Shown here one piece after another: positions 16,913-26,071 of a DNA stretch of 64,000 nucleotides. Each line of letters starts with the position of its first letter. Position 1 is the first letter of the stretch. The translations under genes and the position numbers were made by a program. Source of the stretch: Streptomyces sp. yr375 (lineage in GTDB: Bacteria; Actinomycetota; Actinomycetes; Streptomycetales; Streptomycetaceae); the NCBI RefSeq assembly GCF_900110755.1, contig NZ_FOFF01000010.1:1-64000 (forward strand). Reading direction: 5' to 3'. The notes below the pieces were generated by a model. That model saw only the letters and a list, made by a program, of their open reading frames with translations, searched no databases and was not told the DNA's origin.

Positions 16913-17110
16913 TCAGGCACTGAGGTCGAACTCGCCGTTCTTGGCACCGTCCAGGAAGTCCGCCCACTCCTTCGGGGTGAACTGCATGACGGACTCCGTC
17001 TTGGTGTCGCGCAGGGCCACGACCCCCGGGATGTTGGTGGCCACCTCGACGCAGCCCTCGCTGCAAGGACCGCCACACGCGGCGGCGGTACGGAACTCGA
17101 ACTTGCTCAT
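16913..17110 (-). CDS. DUF397 protein
   Basis: 65 residues, MSKFEFRTAAACGGPCSEGC... ending FTPKEWADFLDGAKNGEFDL, the DUF397 signature (small partner proteins of WhiJ-like regulators). The start at 17110 overlaps the stop of the upstream resolvase-like gene in an ATGA. It differs from the usual family start in lacking the W-x-K-S-S-x-S motif and having four cysteines in its first half. It probably binds the divergent XRE/DUF5753 regulator. Confidence 0.85.
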   Translation of the reverse strand: MSKFEFRTAAACGGPCSEGCVEVATNIPGVVALRDTKTESVMQFTPKEWADFLDGAKNGEFDLSA

Positions 17111-17475
17111 GAGCACCTCCTGTTGGCGGGCTGGACCTCTGACCAGCCCATGAAGTGAATGAATCCGCCGACATGTGCCACACGGCGGGTGACCTGGTCG
17201 TACTCGGCCGAGAGGATCGAGGTCATCTCGGCCGAGACGGTCAGCAGGACGGACGCCTCGGTCCTGTCCAGCACCTCGACGGCCCGGGCCAGACCAGGCC
17301 GCTCGCGCGGCTTGGCCGGGTCGCTCTGCCCGGTGGCGTCGTGCAACGCCTCGACGACCGACCAGCCCCGTCTCGCCGCGTAGGCGTCACACGCGGCCGG
17401 CAGCGGTTGCGGATCGCTGTGCACGGTGGTGCAGAGATAGACGACGGCCGCTCTGGACCGCCCTGACTTGCTCAT
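17107..17475 (-). CDS. Serine-recombinase-like protein lacking the catalytic serine
   Basis: 122 residues from ATG 17475. The fold pattern is that of the resolvase N-terminal domain: AAVVYLCTTVHSDP in place of the usual Y-x-R-V-S-T catalytic loop, then CDAYAARRGWSVVEALHDAT, RPGLARAVEVLDRTEASVLL and a closing EYDQVTRRVAHVGGFIHF. The active-site Ser and the Arg before it are not present, so DNA cleavage is unlikely. It is translationally coupled to the DUF397 gene (ATGA), which argues for a regulatory rather than a mobile function. The resolvase assignment is by pattern, not search. Confidence 0.6.
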   Translation of the reverse strand: MSKSGRSRAAVVYLCTTVHSDPQPLPAACDAYAARRGWSVVEALHDATGQSDPAKPRERPGLARAVEVLDRTEASVLLTVSAEMTSILSAEYDQVTRRVAHVGGFIHFMGWSEVQPANRRCS

Positions 17476-17653
17476 GGATCCCCCACATAGGTCGGGTGCG
17501 GACCGTGATCGGTCGCGTGCATCCGGTGGTGGGGAGAGTGTGCACACCAGTCAGCAAGCTCCGCAAGTGAGCTTGCAATATCTGAGAACTTTCACCCCTG
17601 AGGGGGATGTGGGGCGTATCCCGCAAGTGCCAGACTGTCGGCGGGAGGTACGC

Positions 17654-18502
17654 ATGGGTGAAACAACTTCAGCCCGCCGACGGCGAGTCGGGGCCCAGCT
17701 CCGACAGTGGCGCACGGCCGAGGGCCTGACACTTCAACAGGTCGCGGACCGGCTGGAGGTCAGCCTGGCGACGGCAAGCCGCTGGGAGACGGGCAACACG
17801 AAGGTCTCGCTGGACACTTACTCCAGGCTGGCGGATCTGTACCACGTGGACAACGAGAGCCGGGTCTACTTCGAGCGGCTGGCCCGGGACGCGGACGACG
17901 TCGGCTGGTGGACGCGGTACAGCGACACGATCTCCCACGGCTTCCGCGACTTCGTGGAGTTGGAGTCGCAGGCTGTGAAGGAGTTCTGCTACGAGACGCT
18001 GGCAGTACCCGGCATCGTGCAGACGCCGGAATATCGGCGCGCGGTCGTCATCGGCCAAGGGCGTCCAGAGTTCACACCCCGGAAAGCGGACCTCTCGGCG
18101 GACATGAACACCGCACGCCAGGCGATTCTGTCGCGCATGGAGCGCCCCTTCGAGGTGCATGCCATGATCACCGAAGTCGCCCTCCTGAACGTGTTCGAGG
18201 GCCAGCCGCACATCATGCGGGATCAGATCCGAAGGCTCAGGGAACTGTCCGAACGCCCCAACGTGACGATCCAGATCCTCCCGTTGCACAGGTCCATCCA
18301 CCCCGGCTCCATGGGAGGCTTCACGATCCTTACATACGAGGGCGGAGAGGCCACCGTGTACAACGAGCTGCTGGCGACCAACCTGATGACGAACGCCGCC
18401 GACGAAGTCGCCCTCCACCAGGCGGCGGCGAAGACTCTGGCCACAGAGGTGGCCCTGTCACCGGAGGAATCAGCGCGGCGGCTCGACGAGTTGCTGGCCT
18501 GA
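17654..18502 (+). CDS. XRE-family regulator with DUF5753 domain (WhiJ-like)
   Basis: 282 residues from ATG 17654, with GGGAGG about 6 nt upstream. The N-terminal Cro/C1 helix-turn-helix reads LTLQQVADRLEVSLATASRW. The DUF5753 domain covers the rest (LAVPGIVQTPEYRRAVVIGQ, then PNVTIQILPLHRSIHPGSMG). Proteins of this class regulate development and antibiotic production in Streptomyces, with DUF397 partners. It is divergent from the resolvase-like/DUF397 pair and followed by a second DUF397 gene on the other strand. Confidence 0.9.
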   Translation: MGETTSARRRRVGAQLRQWRTAEGLTLQQVADRLEVSLATASRWETGNTKVSLDTYSRLADLYHVDNESRVYFERLARDADDVGWWTRYSDTISHGFRDFVELESQAVKEFCYETLAVPGIVQTPEYRRAVVIGQGRPEFTPRKADLSADMNTARQAILSRMERPFEVHAMITEVALLNVFEGQPHIMRDQIRRLRELSERPNVTIQILPLHRSIHPGSMGGFTILTYEGGEATVYNELLATNLMTNAADEVALHQAAAKTLATEVALSPEESARRLDELLA

Positions 18503-18567
18503 GCAAAAGCCGAACCCCCTCGGCAAGGACGGCGATCTTGTCGAGAGGGCTTCGCTGGTGGTGCTGT

Positions 18568-18759
18568 TCAGACCTTGACGGAGGCCACGAAGGCCTCCCA
18601 CGCATCCGTAGGGAAGGTCAGGGCGGGCCCCCCGGAGACCTTCGAGTCTTGCACTGCCAGCGCCGACCAGGTGGGGGACTTCACCTCCACGCACGCACCA
18701 TCCGGGTTGGAGTACGAAGACTTCGTCCACTCCTGCGTGCCGCCCTGAAGAATTGCCAT
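18568..18759 (-). CDS. DUF397 protein
   Basis: 63 residues with the classic family pattern: EWTKSSYSNPDGACVEVKSP, then FPTDAWEAFVASVKV at the end. It lies downstream on the same strand of the XRE/DUF5753 gene at 18940-19797, the usual gene order (regulator then DUF397), with 180 bp between them. Confidence 0.9.
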   Translation of the reverse strand: MAILQGGTQEWTKSSYSNPDGACVEVKSPTWSALAVQDSKVSGGPALTFPTDAWEAFVASVKV

Positions 18760-18939
18760 GTTCGCTCCGATGAAGAGTTGTCGAGCAGTGCTGATCGCGC
18801 CAAGATCGATGCTCCTTGGCGTGATCGACGCTACTCGTCAACTCCCCCAAGCGGATCAGTGATTCACTCGACCGGATGACATATTCCAGGTGGACCTTCC
18901 ATCCGAAGGTTCCCCAGGTGTATTGTCCGGCCGCTCAAC

Positions 18940-19797
18940 TCAGTGCGCGTAGCCCTTTGCCACGTCTTCGATGAACTGACGCGACTGCTCCACACTCAGC
19001 GCCTGTGCCCGCAGGTGCTCGTACATCACGCTGTACTTCTGCACGTCCAGAGTCTTCTCGAGGTAGAGGTCGCTGGTCACGCCCTCGATGTACACCACGC
19101 TCGAATCGGCCGCGTCGGTGAACTCCAGAATCGCGTATTGGCCGTTGAGACCGGAGTGCGCACCGACGTCGAACGGCAGCACCTGAACGGTGACCTGCGG
19201 AAGTCGCATCACCTCGGTAAGGTGCTCCAGTTGTTCTCGCATCACTTGCCGGCCGCCGACCACACGGCGCAGCGACGCCTCGTCCAGCACCGCCCACAGC
19301 CGCAACGGATTCTTCTCGTCAGTGATTCGCTCCTGCCGCCGCATGCGCACCTGGACGCGCTTCTCGATCTCGGCCTCGGACGTCTCGGGTAGACCCCCCT
19401 GGATGAGGGCATTGGCATACGCCCGGGTCTGCAACAACCCGGTGATGATCTGCGGCTCGTACACGCGGAGCGACTCCGCGTCCGTCTCCAGGCCGATGTA
19501 CACGCTGTACGGGATGTCCCCGAAGGCATGCCACCAGCCCTGCTGGCGGGAGTCCTTGGCCATTTCCATCAGGGCCTCGACCAGGCGCTGGTCCTCGACC
19601 TCGTAGACCCCGCACAGGTCGCGGACGTCACGCTGGCTGATGCTGCGGCGGCCGTTCTCGAGGCGGCTGATCTTCGACTGGGAGACAAGCAGGCGTTCGG
19701 CGACCTGCTCGGCCGTCATGTGCTTGTCCTCGCGAAGTTTGCGCAGCTCCTGGCCCAACCGGCGCCGTCTGACGGTGGGATTGACATTGGACGTCAC
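18940..19797 (-). CDS. XRE-family regulator with DUF5753 domain (WhiJ-like)
   Basis: 285 residues from GTG 19797, set by GGAGGT 9 nt upstream; the longer open frame upstream is not protein-like. Helix-turn-helix: MTAEQVAERLLVSQSKISRL. The DUF5753 domain has PQIITGLLQTRAYANALIQG and a late LPQVTVQVLPFDVGAHSGLN. It pairs with the DUF397 gene downstream. This is the second regulator of this family within 2.5 kb. Confidence 0.92.
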   Translation of the reverse strand: MTSNVNPTVRRRRLGQELRKLREDKHMTAEQVAERLLVSQSKISRLENGRRSISQRDVRDLCGVYEVEDQRLVEALMEMAKDSRQQGWWHAFGDIPYSVYIGLETDAESLRVYEPQIITGLLQTRAYANALIQGGLPETSEAEIEKRVQVRMRRQERITDEKNPLRLWAVLDEASLRRVVGGRQVMREQLEHLTEVMRLPQVTVQVLPFDVGAHSGLNGQYAILEFTDAADSSVVYIEGVTSDLYLEKTLDVQKYSVMYEHLRAQALSVEQSRQFIEDVAKGYAH

Positions 19798-19969
19798 GGA
19801 ACGTGCACCTCCGGCTGCATGCCTGTAACTGACACTTTGTGTATCTGCTGTTGAGCAGACTGCCACCAAGGTGCGTTCTACCGCTGGAAAACGGTGGATA
19901 TGCGGCTGGTACACGCCAGTTCGGGTCTGCACCCTGGAGAATGCCCCCGGCACTGCCCGGACACGCGTC

Positions 19970-20001
19970 CGCGCGGGGCGGTGAAGTCACCGCCCCGCGC
20001 G
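19970..20001. terminator. Perfect 15-bp hairpin with a 2-nt loop
   Basis: CGCGCGGGGCGGTGA (19970-19984) pairs perfectly with TCACCGCCCCGCGCG (19987-20001). It lies about 115 nt past the GPP34 gene stop on the reverse strand. The rest of 19798-20116 has no gene but has imperfect direct copies of GGTCTTACGGGT at 20041-20078. Confidence 0.65.
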
Positions 20002-20116
20002 GGCCGCTGCGGCTCCCGAAGGGGTCCAACGGGTCGAACAGGTCTTACGGGTTCAACTGGTCTTACGGGTCTTACGGTTGCGCGGTCTTGCGTGTGCGCT
20101 GTCGTGGGACTGCGGC

Positions 20117-20872
20117 TCAGTGGGCCACGACACGCGCCATGGGACCGCGGTGCGGCTGCGCCGGAACGCCACGGGCGGGCTCCGGAGCGGGCCTGACCCC
20201 CGGTCCGGCCTGGCGGCCGGCGGGTGCCTGCTGACGACGTGGCTGTGCCGCCGCGCCGTTCTGGACGTCCATCACGGCGTGCGCCACGAGGCCGCCCATC
20301 GGGTCGTGCCTGATCAGGTCCCGCAGCCGGGAGCGGGACGAGCGTCCCTCGTTCCCCGGATACAGGTGCTTGCCGAGGCCGACCGCGTGCGCCAGTGCGG
20401 CGAGCGCCGCGGTCCGCGGGTCCGGCGGGACGCCGGTGCGGATCGCGGAGTCCAGCCGGGCCTTGATCTCCCGGCTGATGTCGTTGTCCGTCGCCTGATA
20501 GCGAGTTGTCGGCAGCACTCCGCACATCTGACCCGCCACGGCGGCAACCATGCCGCAGCGCTCCAGATGCGAGAGGTAGGTCTGGCGCAGCCCGAGTCGC
20601 GGCCCGCCGATCCAGTGGACGGCACGTACCGGAGCGCCACGCCTTCGCAGCAACTCCAACGCGCAGTCCAAAGTCGGATCTCCAGTCGGCCGTGGTGCCA
20701 CCACGGCGATACGATCCCCGTCAGGGGCTATCCGTCCGGCCAGCGCCAGCTCCACTAGCTGCGCTCCGGCCAGACCAAGGTCGAGCGACTGCGGCTGTGC
20801 GGTGGTACCCGTGGTCGGGTCCAACGCCAGCAGCAACAACTCTTCCGGAAGAGTTCTGCGGCTCCTGCCCAT
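20117..20872 (-). CDS. GPP34 (Golgi phosphoprotein 3)-family protein
   Basis: 251 residues. LPEELLLLALDPTTGTTAQP is the GPP34 N-terminal helix motif, followed by the repeating helical pattern of the family and DVQNGAAA near the end. In eukaryotes GOLPH3 binds PI4P; in actinomycetes the role is unknown, and membrane or lipid association is likely. The C-terminal 40 residues are a Pro/Ala/Gln-rich tail. It is divergent from the dacC-like gene across about 240 bp. Confidence 0.85.
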   Translation of the reverse strand: MGRSRRTLPEELLLLALDPTTGTTAQPQSLDLGLAGAQLVELALAGRIAPDGDRIAVVAPRPTGDPTLDCALELLRRRGAPVRAVHWIGGPRLGLRQTYLSHLERCGMVAAVAGQMCGVLPTTRYQATDNDISREIKARLDSAIRTGVPPDPRTAALAALAHAVGLGKHLYPGNEGRSSRSRLRDLIRHDPMGGLVAHAVMDVQNGAAAQPRRQQAPAGRQAGPGVRPAPEPARGVPAQPHRGPMARVVAH

Positions 20873-21109
20873 CCATGCCTCCCCGCGTGGATGAATGACA
20901 GGGTGACCCCTCTCACATTGGTCTGTCGAGGGTGCGTGACCTGTTTGTAGTGGAACCAGTAGGTATGTCGTTCTCGTCTACCGCAGAAGCCAAGCCCTCT
21001 ACACAGGACACTGGTACATGGTTCGGACAGTGCCGTGAGGCGTGTCCGGGGCGGGCGTTCACGGTTCGGCAGGCGCGCGGACGGCGTGCGGCACATGGAG
21101 GAGGCATCG

Positions 21110-24100
21110 GTGGCGGGCGAGTCCCCCGACAGGTCGAAGCAGCGCGAGTCGTCGGCAGAACCGACGTCGGGGAGCGCGGGCACGGTTCCCGAAGCACGCG
21201 AGCCCCGCGACCCGCGGGTCGCGGCGGCCCGCGACACCGAACCCCCCGCCCCCCGCAACGGCGGCGTGGACACGGCGACCCGGGTGTTCTCCGTACGAGA
21301 CCTCAAAACCGAGAAACCCGACTCCCCCACCACAACAACAACGGCGACGTCCACAGCAACGGCCGAAGAGCCCAACGGGGCTGACGGGTCTGACGGGTCT
21401 GGCAAGACCGGTGAGGCTGCGGGGGCCGGCGGGACCGGAAAGCCCGCAGTGACCGGCGAGGCCGGGAAGGCCGCGGGAGCCGGCGAGTCCGGGAACCCGG
21501 CGAAGAACGACGCCCTCGGGGCTGCCGAGGAGACCGGCGAGGCCGAGGAGACCGGTGACACCGGGTCTGCCGGCGCGACCGGGAAGGCCGAGGCTGCCGA
21601 GAAGGCCAGCGTGACCGGCAAGGCCGGGGCTGCCGGGAAGGCCGGTGCTGCCGACGAGACCAGCGGGGCCGCGAGCGAGGACGCCGAGCGCGGCGCGGTC
21701 GACGTCGAAGACGCCGCGAGCGCCCCGAAGGCAGCGGGAGCCGCGAAGACCGGCGAGGCCGCCGGGAACGCGAAGGCTGCGGAGACGGCGGAGACCGGGA
21801 AGCCCGAGCGCACCGCGGATCCCCGAAAGACCTCGGCCATCGGCAACGAGACCGGGTCGGCCGAGGAATCCGGCGAGCCCGAGGACCAGGACGCCACAAG
21901 CGCCTCGAAGACCACGCAAGCGGGCGAGGCCGAGAGGACCGGCGAGAGCGGCCCCGCCGCGCGGGCCGGCGAGGCGGTGGCTGTCGGCGCGACCGGGAAG
22001 GCCGCAGCCGCCAAGGAGTCCGGCACGGAGTCCGACACGGAGTCCGACACGGAGTCCGGCAAGGCCGAGAGCCGTCAGGCCGCCGCGAGCGCCCCGGAGA
22101 CCACGGAAGCCGCCGAGGTGGGAAAGACCGCCGGGTCCGGAAAGCCTGCGAAGGCCGACGCTCCCGAAGCTGCCACCCAGGCCGACGCGCCCACCGCCGC
22201 CAAGGCCACTCGGCCCGCCAAGGCCACCGTCGCCGAAGACGTCAGCAAGGTCGAGGACGACGCCGTACGCGCCCCGGAAGACGCCCAGGGCGGCTCTGAG
22301 GGCGTTGCGGACGCCGAGAGTGCCCCTGAGTGGCCCGTGAGGGCTTCCGGGGGCTCCGGGGGCCGTGACGAGCTTCTGCGGGCCTCTGTGGCCCAGTGGG
22401 TGGCCTCGGCGGACGACGACGGAGACGCCGACGCGAAGGAACGTTCCGAGAGCGATGCCGGGGCAGCCGACAAGCCCGGCGACGAACCCGGCGACAAGCC
22501 CACCGACGCCGCACCGCGACCCACCTCCAAGCCCGCCCCCAAGTGGGCGTCGGACGCCGACAAGGCCGAGCCGGACCAGGACGAGGCCGACGACACCCCC
22601 GTCGATCAGCCCACCGCCGTCTTCAAGGCACCCCGGCCGAAGCCCGCCGTCGACCAGCCGACCACCATGCTGAAGCTGGGCGACGTCGCCCAGCCCAAGC
22701 CGGGTGAGACCGAAGCCGACGCCGAGGACGACGCCGACGCCGACGCCGCTGCCCAGCCGGAGGCCCCCGCTTCCGCCCCCGCCGAGCGGACCAGCAAGTT
22801 CGTCGCGCTCAAGCCGCTCGATGAGCCCCGCCCCCCGAAGGGGGACGTCACCGCGCTCGTGCCGCAGATCGGGCCCGAGCGGACCACGCAGCAGCCGTTG
22901 CCGCCGAAGCCGCCGCTGGATCTGCTGGCGGAGCTGACGAACACGCCGCCGCCCCCGCCGACCCCGATGCGTTCGCTCGGCCGGCGGGTCAAGATCTGGA
23001 CGCCTCTGGTCGTCCTGCTGCTGGTCGTGTTTGCGATCGCGCAGGCCGTACGGCCGCTGCCGGCGACCGCGTTGGCCCTCACCGCGAAGGACTCGTACAC
23101 CTTCGAGGGCGGCAAGACGCAGCTCCCCTGGCCGAACGAGGGGCAGGGCTGGATCGACGCCGACGGCGTCGGCACGGTGGGCAGCTTCGGCAAGCAGACG
23201 CCCGTGGCCATCGGCTCGGTCGCCAAGACCATGACCGCGTACATCATCCTCAAGGACCACCCGATGAAGTCCGGGGAAGAAGGCCCGGAGATCGAGATCG
23301 ACGCGACGGCGGAGAAGGAGGGCGGCTACGACGTCTCCGGCGACGAGTCGACACTCAACACCGTCAAGGCCGGCGACAAGCTCACCCAGAAGCAGGCCCT
23401 GTCGGCCGTACTGATCCCCTCCGCCAACAACATCGCGCGGCTGCTCGCGCGCTGGGACGCGGGTTCGGAGGCGGCGTTCGTGAAGAAGATGAACGCCACC
23501 GCCAAGGAACTGGGGATGACCGACACGACGTACACCGACCCCTCGGGCCTCAAGGAGACCACCGTCTCCACGGCCGCGGACCAGGTGAAGCTGGGCCGCG
23601 CGTTCGTGCAGGTCCCGGCGCTGGTCTCCATCTCCAGCGCGGCCAGTTGGACCGACCCCTCCGGCAAGTACTGGAACAACTACAACGAGCTGCCGTACCT
23701 GATCGGCGCGATCGGCATCAAGACCGGCAGCACCACCGCGGCCGGCGGCAACCTGCTCTTCGCCTCCCGCAAGGAGGTGAACGGGCAGACGGTGACCCTC
23801 GTCGGCGCGGTCCTCGGCCAGCACAAGCAGAAGATCCTCGCAACGGTCAACGCGGTCAGCAAGACCGCGCTGCTCGCCGCCCAGGACGCGCTCACCTCGG
23901 CGAAGATCCTGAAGAAGGGCGATGTCGTCGGGTACGTGGACGACAAGCTGGGCGGCCGCACCCCCGTCGTCATCACCAAGGACGTCTCGGCGATCGGCTG
24001 GGCGGGCATGACGGTGAAGCTGTCCTTCGTCTCCGGCGACGTCCCGCACGCGGCGAAGGCCGGCACCCAGGTGGGCACACTCACCGTCGGCGACGGCTCC

Positions 24101-24184
24101 GGCAGCGCGGTCAAGGTACCGGTCGCCCTCCAGACGAACCTGACCGAGCCAGGCTTCCCGGAAAAGCTGACCCGCATCAACTGA
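21110..24184 (+). CDS. D-alanyl-D-alanine carboxypeptidase (S11) with a 600-residue disordered cytoplasmic domain
   Basis: 1024 residues from GTG 21110, chosen because GGAGGAGG ends 5 nt upstream. Residues 1 to about 620 are low complexity (Ala, Glu, Lys, Gly, Thr repeats such as EETGEAEETGDTGSAG). One membrane helix at about 630-650 (VKIWTPLVVLLLVVFAIAQA) follows, then an extracellular S11 peptidase domain with all three penicillin-binding motifs: S703-V-A-K706, S771-A-N and K871-T-G. It should trim peptidoglycan pentapeptides. The long disordered head is cytoplasmic and may scaffold other proteins. A terminator follows. Confidence 0.9.
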   Translation: MAGESPDRSKQRESSAEPTSGSAGTVPEAREPRDPRVAAARDTEPPAPRNGGVDTATRVFSVRDLKTEKPDSPTTTTTATSTATAEEPNGADGSDGSGKTGEAAGAGGTGKPAVTGEAGKAAGAGESGNPAKNDALGAAEETGEAEETGDTGSAGATGKAEAAEKASVTGKAGAAGKAGAADETSGAASEDAERGAVDVEDAASAPKAAGAAKTGEAAGNAKAAETAETGKPERTADPRKTSAIGNETGSAEESGEPEDQDATSASKTTQAGEAERTGESGPAARAGEAVAVGATGKAAAAKESGTESDTESDTESGKAESRQAAASAPETTEAAEVGKTAGSGKPAKADAPEAATQADAPTAAKATRPAKATVAEDVSKVEDDAVRAPEDAQGGSEGVADAESAPEWPVRASGGSGGRDELLRASVAQWVASADDDGDADAKERSESDAGAADKPGDEPGDKPTDAAPRPTSKPAPKWASDADKAEPDQDEADDTPVDQPTAVFKAPRPKPAVDQPTTMLKLGDVAQPKPGETEADAEDDADADAAAQPEAPASAPAERTSKFVALKPLDEPRPPKGDVTALVPQIGPERTTQQPLPPKPPLDLLAELTNTPPPPPTPMRSLGRRVKIWTPLVVLLLVVFAIAQAVRPLPATALALTAKDSYTFEGGKTQLPWPNEGQGWIDADGVGTVGSFGKQTPVAIGSVAKTMTAYIILKDHPMKSGEEGPEIEIDATAEKEGGYDVSGDESTLNTVKAGDKLTQKQALSAVLIPSANNIARLLARWDAGSEAAFVKKMNATAKELGMTDTTYTDPSGLKETTVSTAADQVKLGRAFVQVPALVSISSAASWTDPSGKYWNNYNELPYLIGAIGIKTGSTTAAGGNLLFASRKEVNGQTVTLVGAVLGQHKQKILATVNAVSKTALLAAQDALTSAKILKKGDVVGYVDDKLGGRTPVVITKDVSAIGWAGMTVKLSFVSGDVPHAAKAGTQVGTLTVGDGSGSAVKVPVALQTNLTEPGFPEKLTRIN

Positions 24185-24216
24185 CCCAACGCCTCGCACA
24201 CAGCCTCTCCAGCTCT

Positions 24217-24250
24217 CCAGCCCCGCCGAGCAGCCGCCCGGCGGGGCTGG
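24217..24250. terminator. Hairpin terminator
   Basis: CCAGCCCCGCCG (24217-24228) pairs perfectly with CGGCGGGGCTGG (24239-24250) around a 10-nt loop, 33 nt after the carboxypeptidase stop. Confidence 0.8.
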
Positions 24251-24345
24251 GGACTGTTGGGGCTGGGGGGCTTGGGGTTCGGATTGAAGAAGAGTTCGGC
24301 CGTCGAATACGTGACCTTTTCCTGCGGTGCCCGTTAGTTACTGCG

Positions 24346-26013
24346 ATGACCGGGTTTTCAGGAGTTGCACGGGGGGGCTGGATGGGTGGGCTGCGGAAGC
24401 TTGGGGCGTCGTTCGTCGTGTCCGGGCCTTCCGGGGTGTCGGTCCGTACGCGGCTCAAACAGCTCTCGCCTGCCGATGAAGAGGTGCTGCGGCTGGTGGG
24501 TGCGCATCTCGGGTCGCTGGCCTCGCGTGATCTGAAGGCCCGCTGCCGTGATGCTCTGGCGCACGACGCCGGAAGGTGGGCGGCGCGCAAGCGGGAACTG
24601 ACGCCCGCTTCCTCCTCGCGGTGGGCGGGCGCGATCACGAAGGCGAGCCACGACCAGTGGGCGCTGTCCCGCCGGTGCCGGCTCACCCACATCCAGAGTC
24701 TGGAAGCCGGTATCGGCACGATCAGGCACCGGTTGTCCCTGCCGTTGCGGGAGAAGGGGAGCGGGCGGGTGCCGGGCGGCTACCGCTCCCGGCGGGAGTG
24801 ACATGCCAAAACCCGCCGCCTGCACGCCCTTGAAGCCCGGCTGGAGCAGGCGCGCACGGACCGTGACGCCGGGATCGTGCACGTCGTACGGGGTGGCAAG
24901 CGCCTGGCCCGTACCCGCCACCACCTGGCGGCCGCGCAGCTCACCGAGGCCGGGTGGCGGCAGCGGTGGGAGGCCGAGCGCTGGTTCCTGAAGGCTGACG
25001 GCGAGTCCGGGAAGCGGTTCGGCAACGAGACCATCCGCGTCAGCCCGGACGGCGGGGTGAGCATCAAACTCCCCGTCCCGCTCGCCGAGTACGCGAACGC
25101 CCCGCACGGCCGGTACGTCCTCGCGGGCCGGGCCGGTTTTGCGCACCGGGGGCAGGAGTGGGCGGACCTGGTGGAGGCCGACCGGGCTGTCGCCTACCGC
25201 ATCCACTACGACACGGCCCGCGGGCGCTGGTACCTGACCGCCTCCTGGCAGATCCCGGCCTCCCGGACCGTCCCGATGGCCGCCGCCCTCGCCGACGGCG
25301 TGATCGGCGTCGACATGAACGCCGACCACCTCGCCGCCGTGCGCCTCGACACCCACGGCAACCCGACCGGCCGACCGCACCGCTTCTTCTACGACCTGTC
25401 CGGCACCGCGCAGCACCGTGACGCGCAGGTCCGCCACGCCCTCACCCGACTGCTGCACTGGGCCCGGACCTGCGGCGTCAAGGCCATCGCCGTCGAAGAC
25501 CTCGACTTCACCGCCGAGAAGACCCGCGAGAGACACGGCCGCAAGCGCCGGTTCCGGCAGCTCGTCTCCGGCATGCCCACCGGCCGCCTCCGCGCCCGTC
25601 TCACCTCCATGGCCGACCGCACCGGCATCACCGTCATCGCCGTCGACCCCGCCTACACCAGCCGCTGGGGCGCCCAGCACTGGCACAAGCCCCTCAGCGG
25701 CGACACCCGCAAGACCACCCGCCACGACGCGGCAGCCGTGGCGATCGGAAGGCGCGCCCAGGGATATCCGATCCGGCGACGGACGACACCGCCCCCTGCA
25801 CACCGGAGCGATGCGCAGGGGCATCGGACCGTCCAGGCCGGACCGGGCGCCCTTGGGCGTGAGGGACCCCGCCCCCGCGTCCCCGGACCACGCACACGAT
25901 GCGCGCCGCCGGACCGCGGAACGTACGCGGGCGACCAGAGCGCCCAGCACCGTTCGGAGCGCTCGGCCGAGCATGGATCCTGGCAACAGGAATCCCTCCC
26001 GCTCAGCTCATAG
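24346..26013 (+). pseudogene. TnpB-like (IS200/IS605 OrfB-related) gene interrupted by one in-frame TGA
   Basis: One reading frame runs from ATG 24346 to the stop at 26013 (555 codons), broken only by TGA at 24799-24801 (codon 152). Homology continues across the stop: GGYRSRRE, stop, HAKTRRLHALEARLEQ. A CGA-to-TGA change is the simplest cause. The RuvC residues survive: Asp323 in IGVDMN, Glu384 in IAVEDLDF, Asp461 in RHDAAAVAIGRR. The zinc-ribbon cysteines of TnpB are absent (VDPAYTSRWGAQHW where TSQxCSxC is usual), as in a TnpB-related Streptomyces branch. No tnpA, clear ends or guide-RNA region is identified. Confidence 0.8.
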
Positions 26014-26071
26014 GAACGGTGCGTGCTAGCGTCGCGAAACGGGACAGGCCGTCGGTCGCAAGGGCGCAGCC

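Noticed and set aside
18503..18567. Terminator hairpin after the XRE gene at 18502
   Set aside because: Only a weak imperfect stem can be drawn.
24799..24801. TGA as a recoded (selenocysteine or tryptophan) codon in the TnpB-like gene
   Set aside because: Streptomyces uses the standard code, no hairpin of SECIS type is apparent after the codon, and the position looks like a former Arg (CGA).
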